Below are positions 1 to 7,284 of a stretch of 13,667 nt of DNA, piece after piece. The stretch spans positions 1-13,667 of the forward strand of contig JAZSHD010000257.1 in NCBI GenBank assembly GCA_045533055.1, given 5' to 3'. Below the pieces are notes generated by a model. It was not told where the DNA came from. It ran no database searches and saw only the letters and a program-made list of their open reading frames with translations. This DNA comes from SIG78 sp045533055 (GTDB lineage: Bacteria > Verrucomicrobiota > Lentisphaeria > Victivallales > Victivallaceae). Both the position numbers and the translations under genes were made by a program. Each line of letters opens with the position of its first letter. Positions within the stretch are counted from its first letter, which is position 1.

Positions 1-66
1 CTCCACCCCTTTTTTCCAAACCTTTTACCGGCATTTATCTTTTTGCTCCGCAAAAAGATAAATGCC
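1..66. repeat. Edge repeat, left copy, with perfect 16-bp hairpin
   Basis: Bases 30-45 (GGCATTTATCTTTTTG) are exactly complementary to bases 51-66, leaving a 5-base loop CTCCG. The stretch before the hairpin, about 5-29, contains TTTCCAAACCTTTTA. Both that stretch and the left arm recur at 13622-13661, so this is a dispersed repeat and not only a terminator. No T-run follows the stem on either strand, which argues against a simple intrinsic terminator. The 5' boundary is cut by the window start. Confidence 0.75.
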
Positions 67-84
67 ATTCAAATTTTGAAAAAA

Positions 85-137
85 TTCTCAATGCACAGGT
101 ATATCTGTCATTTTTATCTACCTACCCGCATTGGGAA
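85..137. repeat. 10-bp inverted repeat upstream of the stn operon
   Basis: TTCTCAATGC (85-94) pairs with GCATTGGGAA (128-137) at 9 of 10 positions, the tenth being a possible G-T wobble. A smaller ACAG/CTGT hairpin (95-98 with 105-108) lies inside. The right arm matches the 10-base unit of the tandem array at 4701-4797. This may be a degenerate relative of that element or a coincidence. Confidence 0.4.
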
Positions 138-223
138 CAGAACTTTTTTTAATTAAATTAACGCAAAAGAGCAGTATTGTCAAATTTTTATAAAAAAAAG
201 AGTTTTTATATATTCAAGTAATG

Positions 224-252
224 TTGCAAAACAAAGAGTTCTGAATTATATT
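224..252 (+). promoter_or_regulatory. Candidate sigma70-type promoter of the stn operon
   Basis: TTGCAA (224-229) and TATATT (247-252) are separated by 17 bases. Transcription would start near 259 and leave a leader of about 60 bases before the ATG at 318. The region is very AT-rich, so other -10-like matches exist (for example around 207-214), but this is the only pair with good boxes and ideal spacing that I found. Confidence 0.5.
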
Positions 253-317
253 ATTAAAATTTTTTTTCAGACGATATTATCTGCATTTAACATACAACAA
301 CCCAAGGAGTGATTTTC

Positions 318-770
318 ATGGAAAAGATCCAAGCCTGCCTTGCAGCGATCGCCCCGGAACCGGGTAATCTTATCCGGGGGCTGCAAGCCATTCAAACCAG
401 CGAAGGGTATGTATCTGACGAAGCGATCAAAGCGGCGGCAGAATACTTTAAGGTTGCCCCGGTGGAAATCGAAGGCGTGTTGAGTTTTTACGCCCAGTTC
501 AAAAGAGTCAAACCCGGCAAATATACGGTTGCAGTCTGCGACGGAACGGCATGTCATATCAAAGGTTCGCCGCTTATTATGGAGTGGTTGAGCGATGCTC
601 TGAAGATCCGCCCCGGCGAAACCGATGCCGAAGGCAATTTTACCATCGAGAAAGTCTCCTGCCTGGGGTGCTGCAGTCTGGCACCGGTAATGGCAGTCAA
701 CGGCACAGTTTACGGTAAACTTGACCGCAAAAAGGTCATCCGCATCCTCAAGGAGTATCAGAACAAATGA
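318..770 (+). CDS. stnA: NuoE-like [2Fe-2S] subunit of a bifurcating transhydrogenase (StnA-like)
   Basis: This 150-residue protein is a thioredoxin-fold [2Fe-2S] subunit of the NuoE/HndA/StnA type. The family's CX4C...CX3C ligands are visible at Cys74 and Cys79 (in VCDGTACHIKG) and at Cys115 and Cys119 (in SCLGCC), and length is typical. In such complexes it sits in the cytoplasm next to the NuoF-like flavoprotein and carries electrons to or from its FMN. I chose the ATG at 318 because AAGGAG at 304-309 precedes it by 8 bases; a GTG at 309 overlaps that ribosome binding site and is unlikely. It is the first gene of the operon and its TGA overlaps the next ATG (ATGA, 767-770), which suggests translational coupling. 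The fold assignment is firm; the name stnA rests on the operon, since NuoE-like subunits also occur in HydABC, Hnd and formate dehydrogenase complexes. Confidence 0.85.
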   Translation: MEKIQACLAAIAPEPGNLIRGLQAIQTSEGYVSDEAIKAAAEYFKVAPVEIEGVLSFYAQFKRVKPGKYTVAVCDGTACHIKGSPLIMEWLSDALKIRPGETDAEGNFTIEKVSCLGCCSLAPVMAVNGTVYGKLDRKKVIRILKEYQNK

Positions 771-2482
771 TCAACGAAAATATTGCAGAGATCCGGCTGG
801 GCACTGCCAGCTGCGGTATAGCCTCCGGTGCCGGAGCAGTGTTGGAAAAAATGCAGTCCATGGCAGGCGATTTTGCCATTACCGAAGTGGGTTGCGTTGG
901 CTGCTGTTACGCCGAACCCCTTGCTGAAGTCATCACCAAAGACGGCCGCTCGATCTTTTACGGCAATCTGACTGCCGATGAAAAATGCCTTGCCAACATC
1001 TTTGCCTTGAGCGAAGAAGGCAGATTTGTCGAACCCGAAGCCCGCCGTACCAAAACTCTGCCCAAAGTGCTGAAACTTGCCGGACGCATCAACCCCGTAA
1101 GCATTGAAGCATATAAAGCTGTGGGCGGTTACGAAGCTCTTGCCAAAGCTCAAACTATGGCACCCGAAGCCATTGTCAATGCCATCAAAGCCTCCGGCTT
1201 GCGTGGTCGCGGAGGCGGCGGCTTTCCTACCGGCATGAAGTGGGGATTTCTGGCAGCCAAAGATTCGGCGGAAAAAATCATTATCTGCAACGCCGACGAA
1301 GGCGACCCCGGTGCATTTATGGACCGCTCGCTGATGGAAAGCGTGCCTCATCAGGTTTTGGAAGGTATGCTTATAGCCGCAGCGGCTACCGGAGCCACCA
1401 AGCTCTTTATCTACTGCCGTGCCGAATACCCCATGGCGATCAAAAATCTCAAGATCGCTATTGAACAGATCAAAGCCAATAAGCTCAATATCGTTCACGG
1501 CAGGGAGTTGGAAATCATCATCAAAGAGGGTGCCGGAGCTTTTGTCTGCGGCGAAGAAACCGCCCTTATCGCCTCGCTGGAAGGCAAACGGGGCACTCCC
1601 CGCTTCCGCCCGCCCTTCCCCACCGACAGCGGCTACCATGAATTGCCCACTATGATCAACAATGTGGAAACTTTCGGCAATGTACCTTGCATTATTGCCG
1701 AAGGTGCCGAAGCCTACGCTTCCATCGGTACTGATAACAGCAAAGGCACCAAGATTTTTGCTCTGGCAGGCGACTTGAAATACCCCGGTCTGGTGGAAGT
1801 ACCTATGGGGATAACTTTGCGGGAAATCGTTTTTGAGATCGGCGGAGCTGATCCGGAACATGTAAAAGCCGTGCAGACCGGCGGGCCTTCCGGCGGCTGT
1901 ATACCCGTGGAACTTTTTGATACTCCCGTAGACTACGACAGCTTACGCAGTCTGGGTGCCATTATGGGTTCCGGCGGTATGATCGTTATTGGCAAAAACC
2001 GCTGTATGGTGGAAACCGCCCGTTACTTCCTGGACTTTACCCGCCGGGAATCCTGCGGCAAATGCACCTTCTGCCGGGTGGGTACAACCCGTATGTTTGA
2101 AACATTGGAACGCATCACTCAAGGTAAAGGAACTCTGGAAGATATCGATTTTCTGGAAACGCTGGGCAATCAGGTACGCAAAGGCTCCCTCTGCGGTTTG
2201 GGTCAAACGGCCCCCAACCCGGTGCTGGCTACATTGCGGTATTTCAAAAATGAATACCTTGACCATGTGGAAAAACACACCTGCACAGCTTTGGAATGTA
2301 ACGCTCTCGTTAAAGTCAAGCTGGATCAGAGCAAGTGCGTAAAGTGCAAGCTCTGTATCAAGACCTGTCCCACCGGGGCTATCGGCGAGGATTTTGTTAT
2401 TGATCCGGCAAGATGCACCCGCTGCAACAGCTGTATAGAGATTTGCCCGAAAAAGGCGATCAGCCGCTATCCCAACGAGTAA
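767..2482 (+). CDS. stnB: NuoF-like FMN/NADH subunit of a bifurcating transhydrogenase (StnB-like)
   Basis: This 571-residue protein has the domain order of HydB/HndC/StnB. A thioredoxin-like [2Fe-2S] domain comes first (Cys16, Cys43, Cys46, Cys47). A NuoF core follows, with the FMN loop RGRGGGGFPTG (about 146-156) and the NADH-site motif GAGAFVCGEETAL (255-267). The NuoF 4Fe-4S ligands are SCGKCTFC (Cys430, Cys433, Cys436) plus Cys476. A C-terminal two-cluster ferredoxin carries CVKCKLCIKTCP and CTRCNSCIEICP. Family knowledge places NAD(H) and FMN here, at the likely bifurcation site, with the C-terminal clusters exchanging electrons with ferredoxin. Its ATG overlaps the stnA stop and AGGAG lies at 751-755. 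It ends with TAA, 20 bases before stnC. No ligand appears missing. It could serve a bifurcating hydrogenase, but the next gene has no H-cluster domain. Confidence 0.87.
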   Translation: MINENIAEIRLGTASCGIASGAGAVLEKMQSMAGDFAITEVGCVGCCYAEPLAEVITKDGRSIFYGNLTADEKCLANIFALSEEGRFVEPEARRTKTLPKVLKLAGRINPVSIEAYKAVGGYEALAKAQTMAPEAIVNAIKASGLRGRGGGGFPTGMKWGFLAAKDSAEKIIICNADEGDPGAFMDRSLMESVPHQVLEGMLIAAAATGATKLFIYCRAEYPMAIKNLKIAIEQIKANKLNIVHGRELEIIIKEGAGAFVCGEETALIASLEGKRGTPRFRPPFPTDSGYHELPTMINNVETFGNVPCIIAEGAEAYASIGTDNSKGTKIFALAGDLKYPGLVEVPMGITLREIVFEIGGADPEHVKAVQTGGPSGGCIPVELFDTPVDYDSLRSLGAIMGSGGMIVIGKNRCMVETARYFLDFTRRESCGKCTFCRVGTTRMFETLERITQGKGTLEDIDFLETLGNQVRKGSLCGLGQTAPNPVLATLRYFKNEYLDHVEKHTCTALECNALVKVKLDQSKCVKCKLCIKTCPTGAIGEDFVIDPARCTRCNSCIEICPKKAISRYPNE

Positions 2483-2502
2483 AATGTTTAGAGGTTTATA
2501 AA

Positions 2503-4560
2503 ATGAGCAATTCTGCTGAAAATACTTTTGAATTCATCCTTGACGGCAAGACCGTTCAAGCCAAAGCGGGCGAAACCGTTCTGGAAGTTGCCCGCCGGGA
2601 AGGTATCACCATACCCAGTTTGTGCTTTAACGGCAAAGTATCCCACACCACCAGCTGTTTTGTCTGCGTGGTCAAAGATTGCAAGACCGGCAAATTCCTG
2701 CCCTCCTGCGCCGCCCGTCCGGCACCGGGTCAGGAGATCGACGCTTCCGGAGAAGAAGTCAAATCCATGCGTAAGACCGCTTTGGAACTGTTGTTGAGCG
2801 AACACTCCGGCGACTGCGAAGCTCCTTGCACCATGGCTTGCCCCGCCCACGCTGCCGTAGAAGAATATGTGCGTGCCGGTAAAGAAGGCAACTGGCTGGA
2901 AGCGTTGAAAATCATCAAAGAACGCATTCCGCTGCCCATGAGTATCGGTCGGGTCTGTCCCCGGTTCTGCGAAAAAGAGTGCCGCAAAAATCTTTACGGC
3001 AAAGCGGTATCCATCAACGACTTCAAGCGTTATGCTGCGGATTTGTATTATCAGGAATATGTGGAAACGCTGCCGCCGGAAACCGGCAAAAAGGTCGCCA
3101 TCGTCGGTGCCGGTCCCGCCGGGTTGAGTGCGGCATACTTCCTCCGCAGAATGGGTGTGGCGGTCAAAGTTTTTGACCAGATGCCCGAGGCTGGCGGCAT
3201 GATCCGTTACGGCATACCCGAATACCGACTGCCCAAACGCGATGTACTGGATGTGGAATTGGCACACTTCAAAAAACTGGGTGTGGAATTTGAATTCAAC
3301 GCCAAACTGGGTGAAAATCTGGATATCGAAACGCTGAAAAAAGAATTCGATGCTGTGGGTATTGCCGTGGGCTGCTGGAAATCATCCGGAATCCGCTGCG
3401 AAGGCGAAGAACTTGCCACCGCCGGTATCGACTTTTTGCGGGATAATATCCTCAAAGATTGCAAAGCAGCCAACCCCGGCAAAACCATCGTTATCGGCGG
3501 AGGTAATACCGCCATGGACTGCGTGCGTACAGCAGTGCGTCTGGGTGCAGAAGAGGTGAGCTGTTTCTACCGCCGTACCGAAAATGAGATGCCCGCAGAA
3601 AAAATCGAGATCCACGAAGCCAAAGAAGAAGGCGTAAACTTTGAATTTCTGGTTGCTCCGGTCAAACTGCGTAAAGAAAACGGCAAACTGGTTCTGACCT
3701 GCCAGCGTATGGTTCTGGACGAACCGGATGCTTCCGGCCGCCGCCGTCCGGTGCCGCAAGCGGGCAGCGAATTCGATACCGTTGCCGATACCGTGATCGC
3801 CGCCGTGGGGCAGAGTACGATCATGCCCGCCGGAGTCAAGGTCAACAAATACGGTTACGCCGAAGTTTCTGCCGGTAATCTGGTGGAAGATAATGTATTC
3901 AGTGCCGGGGATTGCGTTTCCGGTGCCGCAACCGTGGTGGAAGCAGTCGCCGGCGGCAGGATCATGGCTTTAGGTATGCAGGCTTTGTTTGACGGCAAAC
4001 CATATACCGAAGAATACAAGATCAATGTATCCCGTGGTGCATGGCGGAGTATGAGCACAGACGATGTGGTCAAAATCAGCGACAGCGTTTCTGATTCCGA
4101 AAGAGCCCAACTGCCATTGATAAGTTTGGAAGAACGCAAAACCACTTTCAAAGAAGTGGCTGGCACCATGAGTGCCGAAGCCCTGCAAGCCGAAGGCAAA
4201 CGCTGCATTGAGTGTTCCTGTACCGACAAGCATGATTGCCGCCTGAAAAAGAGTGCCGAACTTTGCGGAGCCTGCCCCACCGCCATCTGCGGAGCAAAAA
4301 ATGCCAAACGCATCGACACCCGGCATCCGGAAATATTGCAGGATACCGGCAAATGCATCAAGTGCGGTATTTGCGTAAAGACCTGTAAAGAGATCATCGG
4401 CAAAACCTTGTTGAGTGCCCAGAACCGTGGTTTCCTGACCACCATAGGAACAGCATTCAACGCCGGATTGCCCACCAGCTGTGCCGAATGCGGAGCATGT
4501 ATAAACGCCTGCCCCACCGGAGCACTGGATTGGAAAGACAAAAGCCGCCGTAAACAATAA
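2503..4560 (+). CDS. stnC: NuoG/GltD fusion, NADPH-FAD subunit (StnC-like)
   Basis: The ATG at 2503 (GAGG at 2491-2494) gives 685 residues; upstream in-frame starts lie inside stnB. Domains in order: a plant-type [2Fe-2S] domain as in NuoG (Cys41, Cys52, Cys55, Cys69); a junction with His101, Cys105, Cys109 and Cys113; then a GltD/NfnB-type flavoprotein with GRVCPRFCEKEC, the FAD loop GAGPAG (202-207), the NADP(H) loop GGGNTAMD (332-339), a following YRR that suits NADPH, and the second FAD motif near SAGDC. The tail is iron-sulfur rich: CIECSC (from Cys568), CIKCGICVKTC (618-628) and CAECGACINAC (660-670). There is no hydrogenase H-cluster or molybdopterin domain. This fits the Stn transhydrogenase, which reversibly couples NADPH oxidation to reduction of NAD+ and ferredoxin. 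Domain calls are strong; the biochemical assignment is inferred from architecture and operon. Confidence 0.82.
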   Translation: MSNSAENTFEFILDGKTVQAKAGETVLEVARREGITIPSLCFNGKVSHTTSCFVCVVKDCKTGKFLPSCAARPAPGQEIDASGEEVKSMRKTALELLLSEHSGDCEAPCTMACPAHAAVEEYVRAGKEGNWLEALKIIKERIPLPMSIGRVCPRFCEKECRKNLYGKAVSINDFKRYAADLYYQEYVETLPPETGKKVAIVGAGPAGLSAAYFLRRMGVAVKVFDQMPEAGGMIRYGIPEYRLPKRDVLDVELAHFKKLGVEFEFNAKLGENLDIETLKKEFDAVGIAVGCWKSSGIRCEGEELATAGIDFLRDNILKDCKAANPGKTIVIGGGNTAMDCVRTAVRLGAEEVSCFYRRTENEMPAEKIEIHEAKEEGVNFEFLVAPVKLRKENGKLVLTCQRMVLDEPDASGRRRPVPQAGSEFDTVADTVIAAVGQSTIMPAGVKVNKYGYAEVSAGNLVEDNVFSAGDCVSGAATVVEAVAGGRIMALGMQALFDGKPYTEEYKINVSRGAWRSMSTDDVVKISDSVSDSERAQLPLISLEERKTTFKEVAGTMSAEALQAEGKRCIECSCTDKHDCRLKKSAELCGACPTAICGAKNAKRIDTRHPEILQDTGKCIKCGICVKTCKEIIGKTLLSAQNRGFLTTIGTAFNAGLPTSCAECGACINACPTGALDWKDKSRRKQ

Positions 4561-4583
4561 AAAGTTACAGTAAAAATATATTG

Positions 4584-4630
4584 CGGGGCAGAGAACCTTT
4601 GAAAACAGGATCCTCTGCCCCGATTTATTC
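4584..4630 (+). terminator. Terminator-like hairpin after stnC
   Basis: CGGGGCAGAG (4584-4593) is exactly complementary to CTCTGCCCCG (4613-4622), with a 19-base loop in which CC and GG can extend pairing. It is followed by ATTTATTCT, a weak T-tract. It starts 24 bases after the stnC stop, so it probably ends the stn transcript, though the long loop and poor T-run make termination efficiency uncertain. Confidence 0.55.
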
Positions 4631-4700
4631 TGCCATAGCAGCAAATCAACAGCAGTTGCAGGATAAACGCCTGTGTGCTTGCCCAATAGAGTTGAGAAGC

Positions 4701-4797
4701 ATTGGGAAGCATTGGGAAACATTGGGAAACATTGGGAAGCATTGGGAAGCATTGGGAAGCATTGGGAAGCATTGGGAAGCATTGGGAAGCATTGGGA
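4701..4797. repeat. Tandem array of ten 10-bp units (ATTGGGAAGC)
   Basis: Nine full 10-base units are followed by a partial tenth. Units 2 and 3 read ATTGGGAAAC; the other full units are identical. A degenerate unit (GTTGAGAAGC) lies just before, at 4691-4700. Because 10 is not a multiple of 3, apparent open frames through the array are artefacts of the repeat. The array abuts copy A of the structured element, whose right side carries degenerate complementary 10-base units. It lies between the convergent stnC and ftsB genes. Confidence 0.95.
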
Positions 4798-4947
4798 GAA
4801 ATAGCCATTTGACGCTCCAAATCGCCCAACAAAATCGTCTGCCAATACGCTATACTGCCGCATACCGGGCGGCAAAAAATTTCCCAAAATCTCCCAAGCC
4901 TTCCCAAATCTTCCCAAAATTCTCAAAAAACCCAAGCCGCCATCTAT
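4791..4947 (+). repeat. Dispersed structured element, copy A
   Basis: This segment aligns along its length with 10333-10476. Shared blocks include TTGGGAGAAATAGC, CAAAATC, ACGCTATAC, CGCATACCGGG, CTCCCAA, CTTCCCAA and a final CCATCTAT. Three nested pairings are possible: an outer stem TTGGGAGA (4792-4799) with TCTCCCAA (4890-4897); hairpin 1, GCCATTTG (4804-4811) with CAAATCGC (4818-4825), one mismatch; and hairpin 2, TGCCGC (4856-4861) with GCGGCA (4869-4874). The right flank (4881-4927) has TTCCCAA-like units every 10 bases, complementary to the tandem array. No protein-coding sequence is apparent. Nature unknown: a non-autonomous mobile element, a structured RNA or a protein-binding site are all possible. 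Confidence 0.8.
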
Positions 4948-4952
4948 AATAC

Positions 4953-4990
4953 TGCCTGCCTACTACACCACAAAGCTGCGGAGGCAGGCA
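4953..4990 (-). terminator. Possible terminator of the frr-GT-ftsB operon
   Basis: TGCCTGCC (4953-4960) is exactly complementary to GGCAGGCA (4983-4990), with a 22-base loop. It lies about 70 bases past the ftsB stop on the minus strand. There is no T-run after it in that direction, so termination is only a guess. Confidence 0.3.
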
Positions 4991-5057
4991 AATGCGACAA
5001 TAGTTGGATGATGGTTCAGGACTTTATTTACAGTAATTTTTTCGCTTTACTGCAGTT

Positions 5058-5360
5058 TTACTTGGCAGGCTTTTTGTAGTAGAGAACGATTTCGCCTTCT
5101 TTGCAGAGGCGGTAGTTTTCTCTGGCGATCTTTTCGATGGCTGCCGGGGAACTTTGCAATGCAGATACTTCCTTTTGCAAAGCATCCCGTTCAGCACGCA
5201 CCCGATCGGCTTCGGCTTGAGTCTTTTCGTAAAACTCTTTCTGGCGTTCATACTGCAAACGGGCGGGGTAAATTACAGCGGCACTGACCATCAGCAGGAT
5301 TATAAACCCCACCACGCCCAGCCATGTCCACACGCCGGAAATTGTCTGATTATTTGCCAT
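5058..5360 (-). CDS. FtsB/DivIC-family septum formation initiator protein
   Basis: This 100-residue protein has the layout of the DivIC/FtsB family. A short cytoplasmic N-terminus is followed by one membrane segment (about 13-31, GVVGFIILLMVSAAVIY). A charged heptad-like coiled coil spans about 36-68. The extracytoplasmic end has ARENYRLCKEGEIVLYY, matching the family's conserved AREKLGM-x-KPGE-type motif. Family members bridge early and late divisome proteins and bind FtsL and FtsQ partners. The ATG at 5358-5360 is preceded by GGAG five bases upstream. It is the last gene of the frr-glycosyltransferase-ftsB series, with a 78-base gap after the glycosyltransferase. FtsB and DivIC cannot be told apart from sequence alone, so I give no symbol. 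Family membership is well supported. Confidence 0.82.
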   Translation of the reverse strand: MANNQTISGVWTWLGVVGFIILLMVSAAVIYPARLQYERQKEFYEKTQAEADRVRAERDALQKEVSALQSSPAAIEKIARENYRLCKEGEIVLYYKKPAK

Positions 5361-5438
5361 ATAAACTCCAATTTCAAGTATATCTATACATTTATAATAA
5401 CACCGAAGATGCGATCTGTCAAGTTTTAAACTGTTTTT

Positions 5439-7265
5439 TCATCGGGTCAGCCGCATTACCAGCTCGCCGGGCAGCACTTTTCCATCCATACTACTTGCCT
5501 GATAATTGCGTTGAGTATCGGCTATAAAAACGGCTCCAGCACCGTTATACAATATATTTACAATTACATTACCGTCTTCCGAACCATTATCCAATGCAAC
5601 ATTAACTTTTCTGAACTCCGGCGATTTGAATTCCACGGCAACGGTTTTACCGTTCACCGCCACGATCAGATTTCCGGCATGCTGGCTTTGCACGGAAAAC
5701 TCCACTTCACTTTTACCGGTAAGAGCTTTCTCCACAGTTGGAAACTTCACTTGCAATGTCTGTAACTTCTTGACTTCAACAGGAATCCAGCCGCCGAAAG
5801 TCATGGGCCCGTGATAAAACTGAACTTGCCGTTTATCGGGCAAAAACAAGGTCGTGCCTTGGGGTCTTACCACACCTAAAACAGCTTTTTCGCAACATTT
5901 CCGGTAAAACTCGTAAGCACCGAACACCAGAAAAATGCTCAATGCAAGAGCAAGCACGCCGTAAATCTTGATAAACTTCCAGTCTTCTTTCCGGGAGCGG
6001 CGGATGATCTCGCCAACGAACAAGCCGCCGAAAATCGCCAATTCCGGCAGCACCGGAGCCCGGAAGCGGGAGAGGTTGTAAAATGCCGCCGTTGCTCCCC
6101 AATAGAATATTACAGTTATATAAAGTGCCAAATAGGGAGCTTTACGCAGCTTTTTCAGCAAAAGCAGCATGCCCGCCAGCCCCAAAGTAAGCAAAATCCC
6201 CGGCGGAATGGTCAATTTAAGTATTTTTGAGGCAGTCCCCTCCCCTGCCAGCGATACATTGTTGGGTATTTCCCGGCTGTCCCAGAACAAAAGCAGTTTC
6301 CGGAAAGTCAATTCCAGATAAGCTGCCGGTTCCTGGACAAGATAGTTCAAAATCTTTTTCCAGACCGGATTTTTTTCGCAATCGCTTATCCAGATATGAT
6401 AGGCTTGCGGGTATTCCATAGGTCCGGCAGGCAATCCCGGTTCCCGCCCGCCGGGAGGTGCTTCAGGGGTGTTGCCCAAAGCCAAAACCGCATCAGCAGC
6501 AGTGGAGGGGCCGCACAACCGCCCCAGTTTTACAGAGTTGTAAATAATGTAAGGCGACTCCACAACAAGAAAAACACTGCTGCACAAAAGTACGCTCAAA
6601 ACAGCTTTTTTCCACCCGAAGTGTTTGCAGTACGCTATAAAAAGAGCAAGACAAAGCGGTACAAATAAAAGTATGATATTGCCCCGGGTAAGGTTGCCGA
6701 TGGCCGCAAAAAGTGCAAATCCAACACAATGGCGGTATCTGCCGCTTTGAAACGCCCGGATGGCAAAGTAACTCATCACCGCCAGATTAAAGGTCTGCAA
6801 AGTGGCGATCTGATGAAATGGTGTGTAAAAAATCAGTATGGTGCAAAGTGCAGTCAAGTACGCTGCCACGGTTCCGGCAAGTTTACCGCCTAATCTTGCA
6901 GTACTCAATCCGGCGGTCATAGCGGTAACGGCTCCCAGCAGAGCTTGAATAAAAACCACTCCCCAGACCGAAGCCCCCGAAAGCCAGCGGCAAACAGGCA
7001 AAAATACCGAGTAATAAAATGGCTGATAATAGAATGGCCCGCTGAATACCCCCGTGGCAACTTCTTCAGCCAAAACCATGTAAGTCCGCAAATCAGTAGC
7101 TTGCGGGGGCGAAAAAATGCTGTAAGCAAATCCGCTGCGGCTGATTTCCCAAGCTGCGATCAACCGCCACAGCAGCGTCAGCAATCCGGCTCCCCACAAA
7201 ACAAAATACCAAGACCGCCGGGAGCAGGCAGACTTTCTTTCCACAACCGGCGGTCTTTTTTTCAT
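5439..7265 (-). CDS. GT-C superfamily (family 39-like) membrane glycosyltransferase with extra C-terminal domain
   Basis: The ATG at 7263-7265, 9 bases after AGAGG, gives 608 residues; an upstream GTG at 7274 overlaps the ribosome binding site. After a basic N-terminus and first membrane segment (about 19-39) comes an Asp in the first outer loop (Asp58, in QATDLRTY) and an aromatic stretch FYYQPFYY (78-85). Roughly ten hydrophobic segments follow, with GNLTRGNIILLF and SRFRAPVLPELAIFGG. This is the pattern of ArnT/PMT-like transferases, which use a polyprenyl-phosphate sugar donor outside the membrane. The Asp would be the catalytic base. After the last membrane segment, roughly 145 residues form a polar, probably beta-rich domain that I do not recognise. 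Donor and acceptor cannot be deduced. It lies 19 bases after frr and is probably co-transcribed. Confidence 0.72.
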   Translation of the reverse strand: MKKRPPVVERKSACSRRSWYFVLWGAGLLTLLWRLIAAWEISRSGFAYSIFSPPQATDLRTYMVLAEEVATGVFSGPFYYQPFYYSVFLPVCRWLSGASVWGVVFIQALLGAVTAMTAGLSTARLGGKLAGTVAAYLTALCTILIFYTPFHQIATLQTFNLAVMSYFAIRAFQSGRYRHCVGFALFAAIGNLTRGNIILLFVPLCLALFIAYCKHFGWKKAVLSVLLCSSVFLVVESPYIIYNSVKLGRLCGPSTAADAVLALGNTPEAPPGGREPGLPAGPMEYPQAYHIWISDCEKNPVWKKILNYLVQEPAAYLELTFRKLLLFWDSREIPNNVSLAGEGTASKILKLTIPPGILLTLGLAGMLLLLKKLRKAPYLALYITVIFYWGATAAFYNLSRFRAPVLPELAIFGGLFVGEIIRRSRKEDWKFIKIYGVLALALSIFLVFGAYEFYRKCCEKAVLGVVRPQGTTLFLPDKRQVQFYHGPMTFGGWIPVEVKKLQTLQVKFPTVEKALTGKSEVEFSVQSQHAGNLIVAVNGKTVAVEFKSPEFRKVNVALDNGSEDGNVIVNILYNGAGAVFIADTQRNYQASSMDGKVLPGELVMRLTR

Positions 7266-7284
7266 AGAAAACACCTCTTAACCG

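Noticed and set aside
30..66. Intrinsic terminator of a gene left of the window
   Set aside because: The stem is strong, but no T-run follows on either strand and the sequence recurs at the other edge, so a dispersed repeat explains it better.
758..1861. 367-codon minus-strand frame opposite stnB
   Set aside because: It is a shadow of stnB codon usage with no domain signature; the opposite strand carries every NuoF motif.
4701..4797. CRISPR array
   Set aside because: Units are 10 bases and contiguous, with no spacers and no cas genes nearby.
3855..4935. Long minus-strand frames (350 and 321 codons) over the stnC end and the tandem array
   Set aside because: They are antisense to the well-supported stnC and their distinctive part is translated repeat. 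Starts lack ribosome binding sites and there is no recognisable domain.
4581..4949. Plus-strand frame through the array encoding a repetitive GKHWEALGS-like peptide
   Set aside because: It is created by a stop-free 10-base repeat, starts inside the stnC terminator hairpin and has no ribosome binding site.
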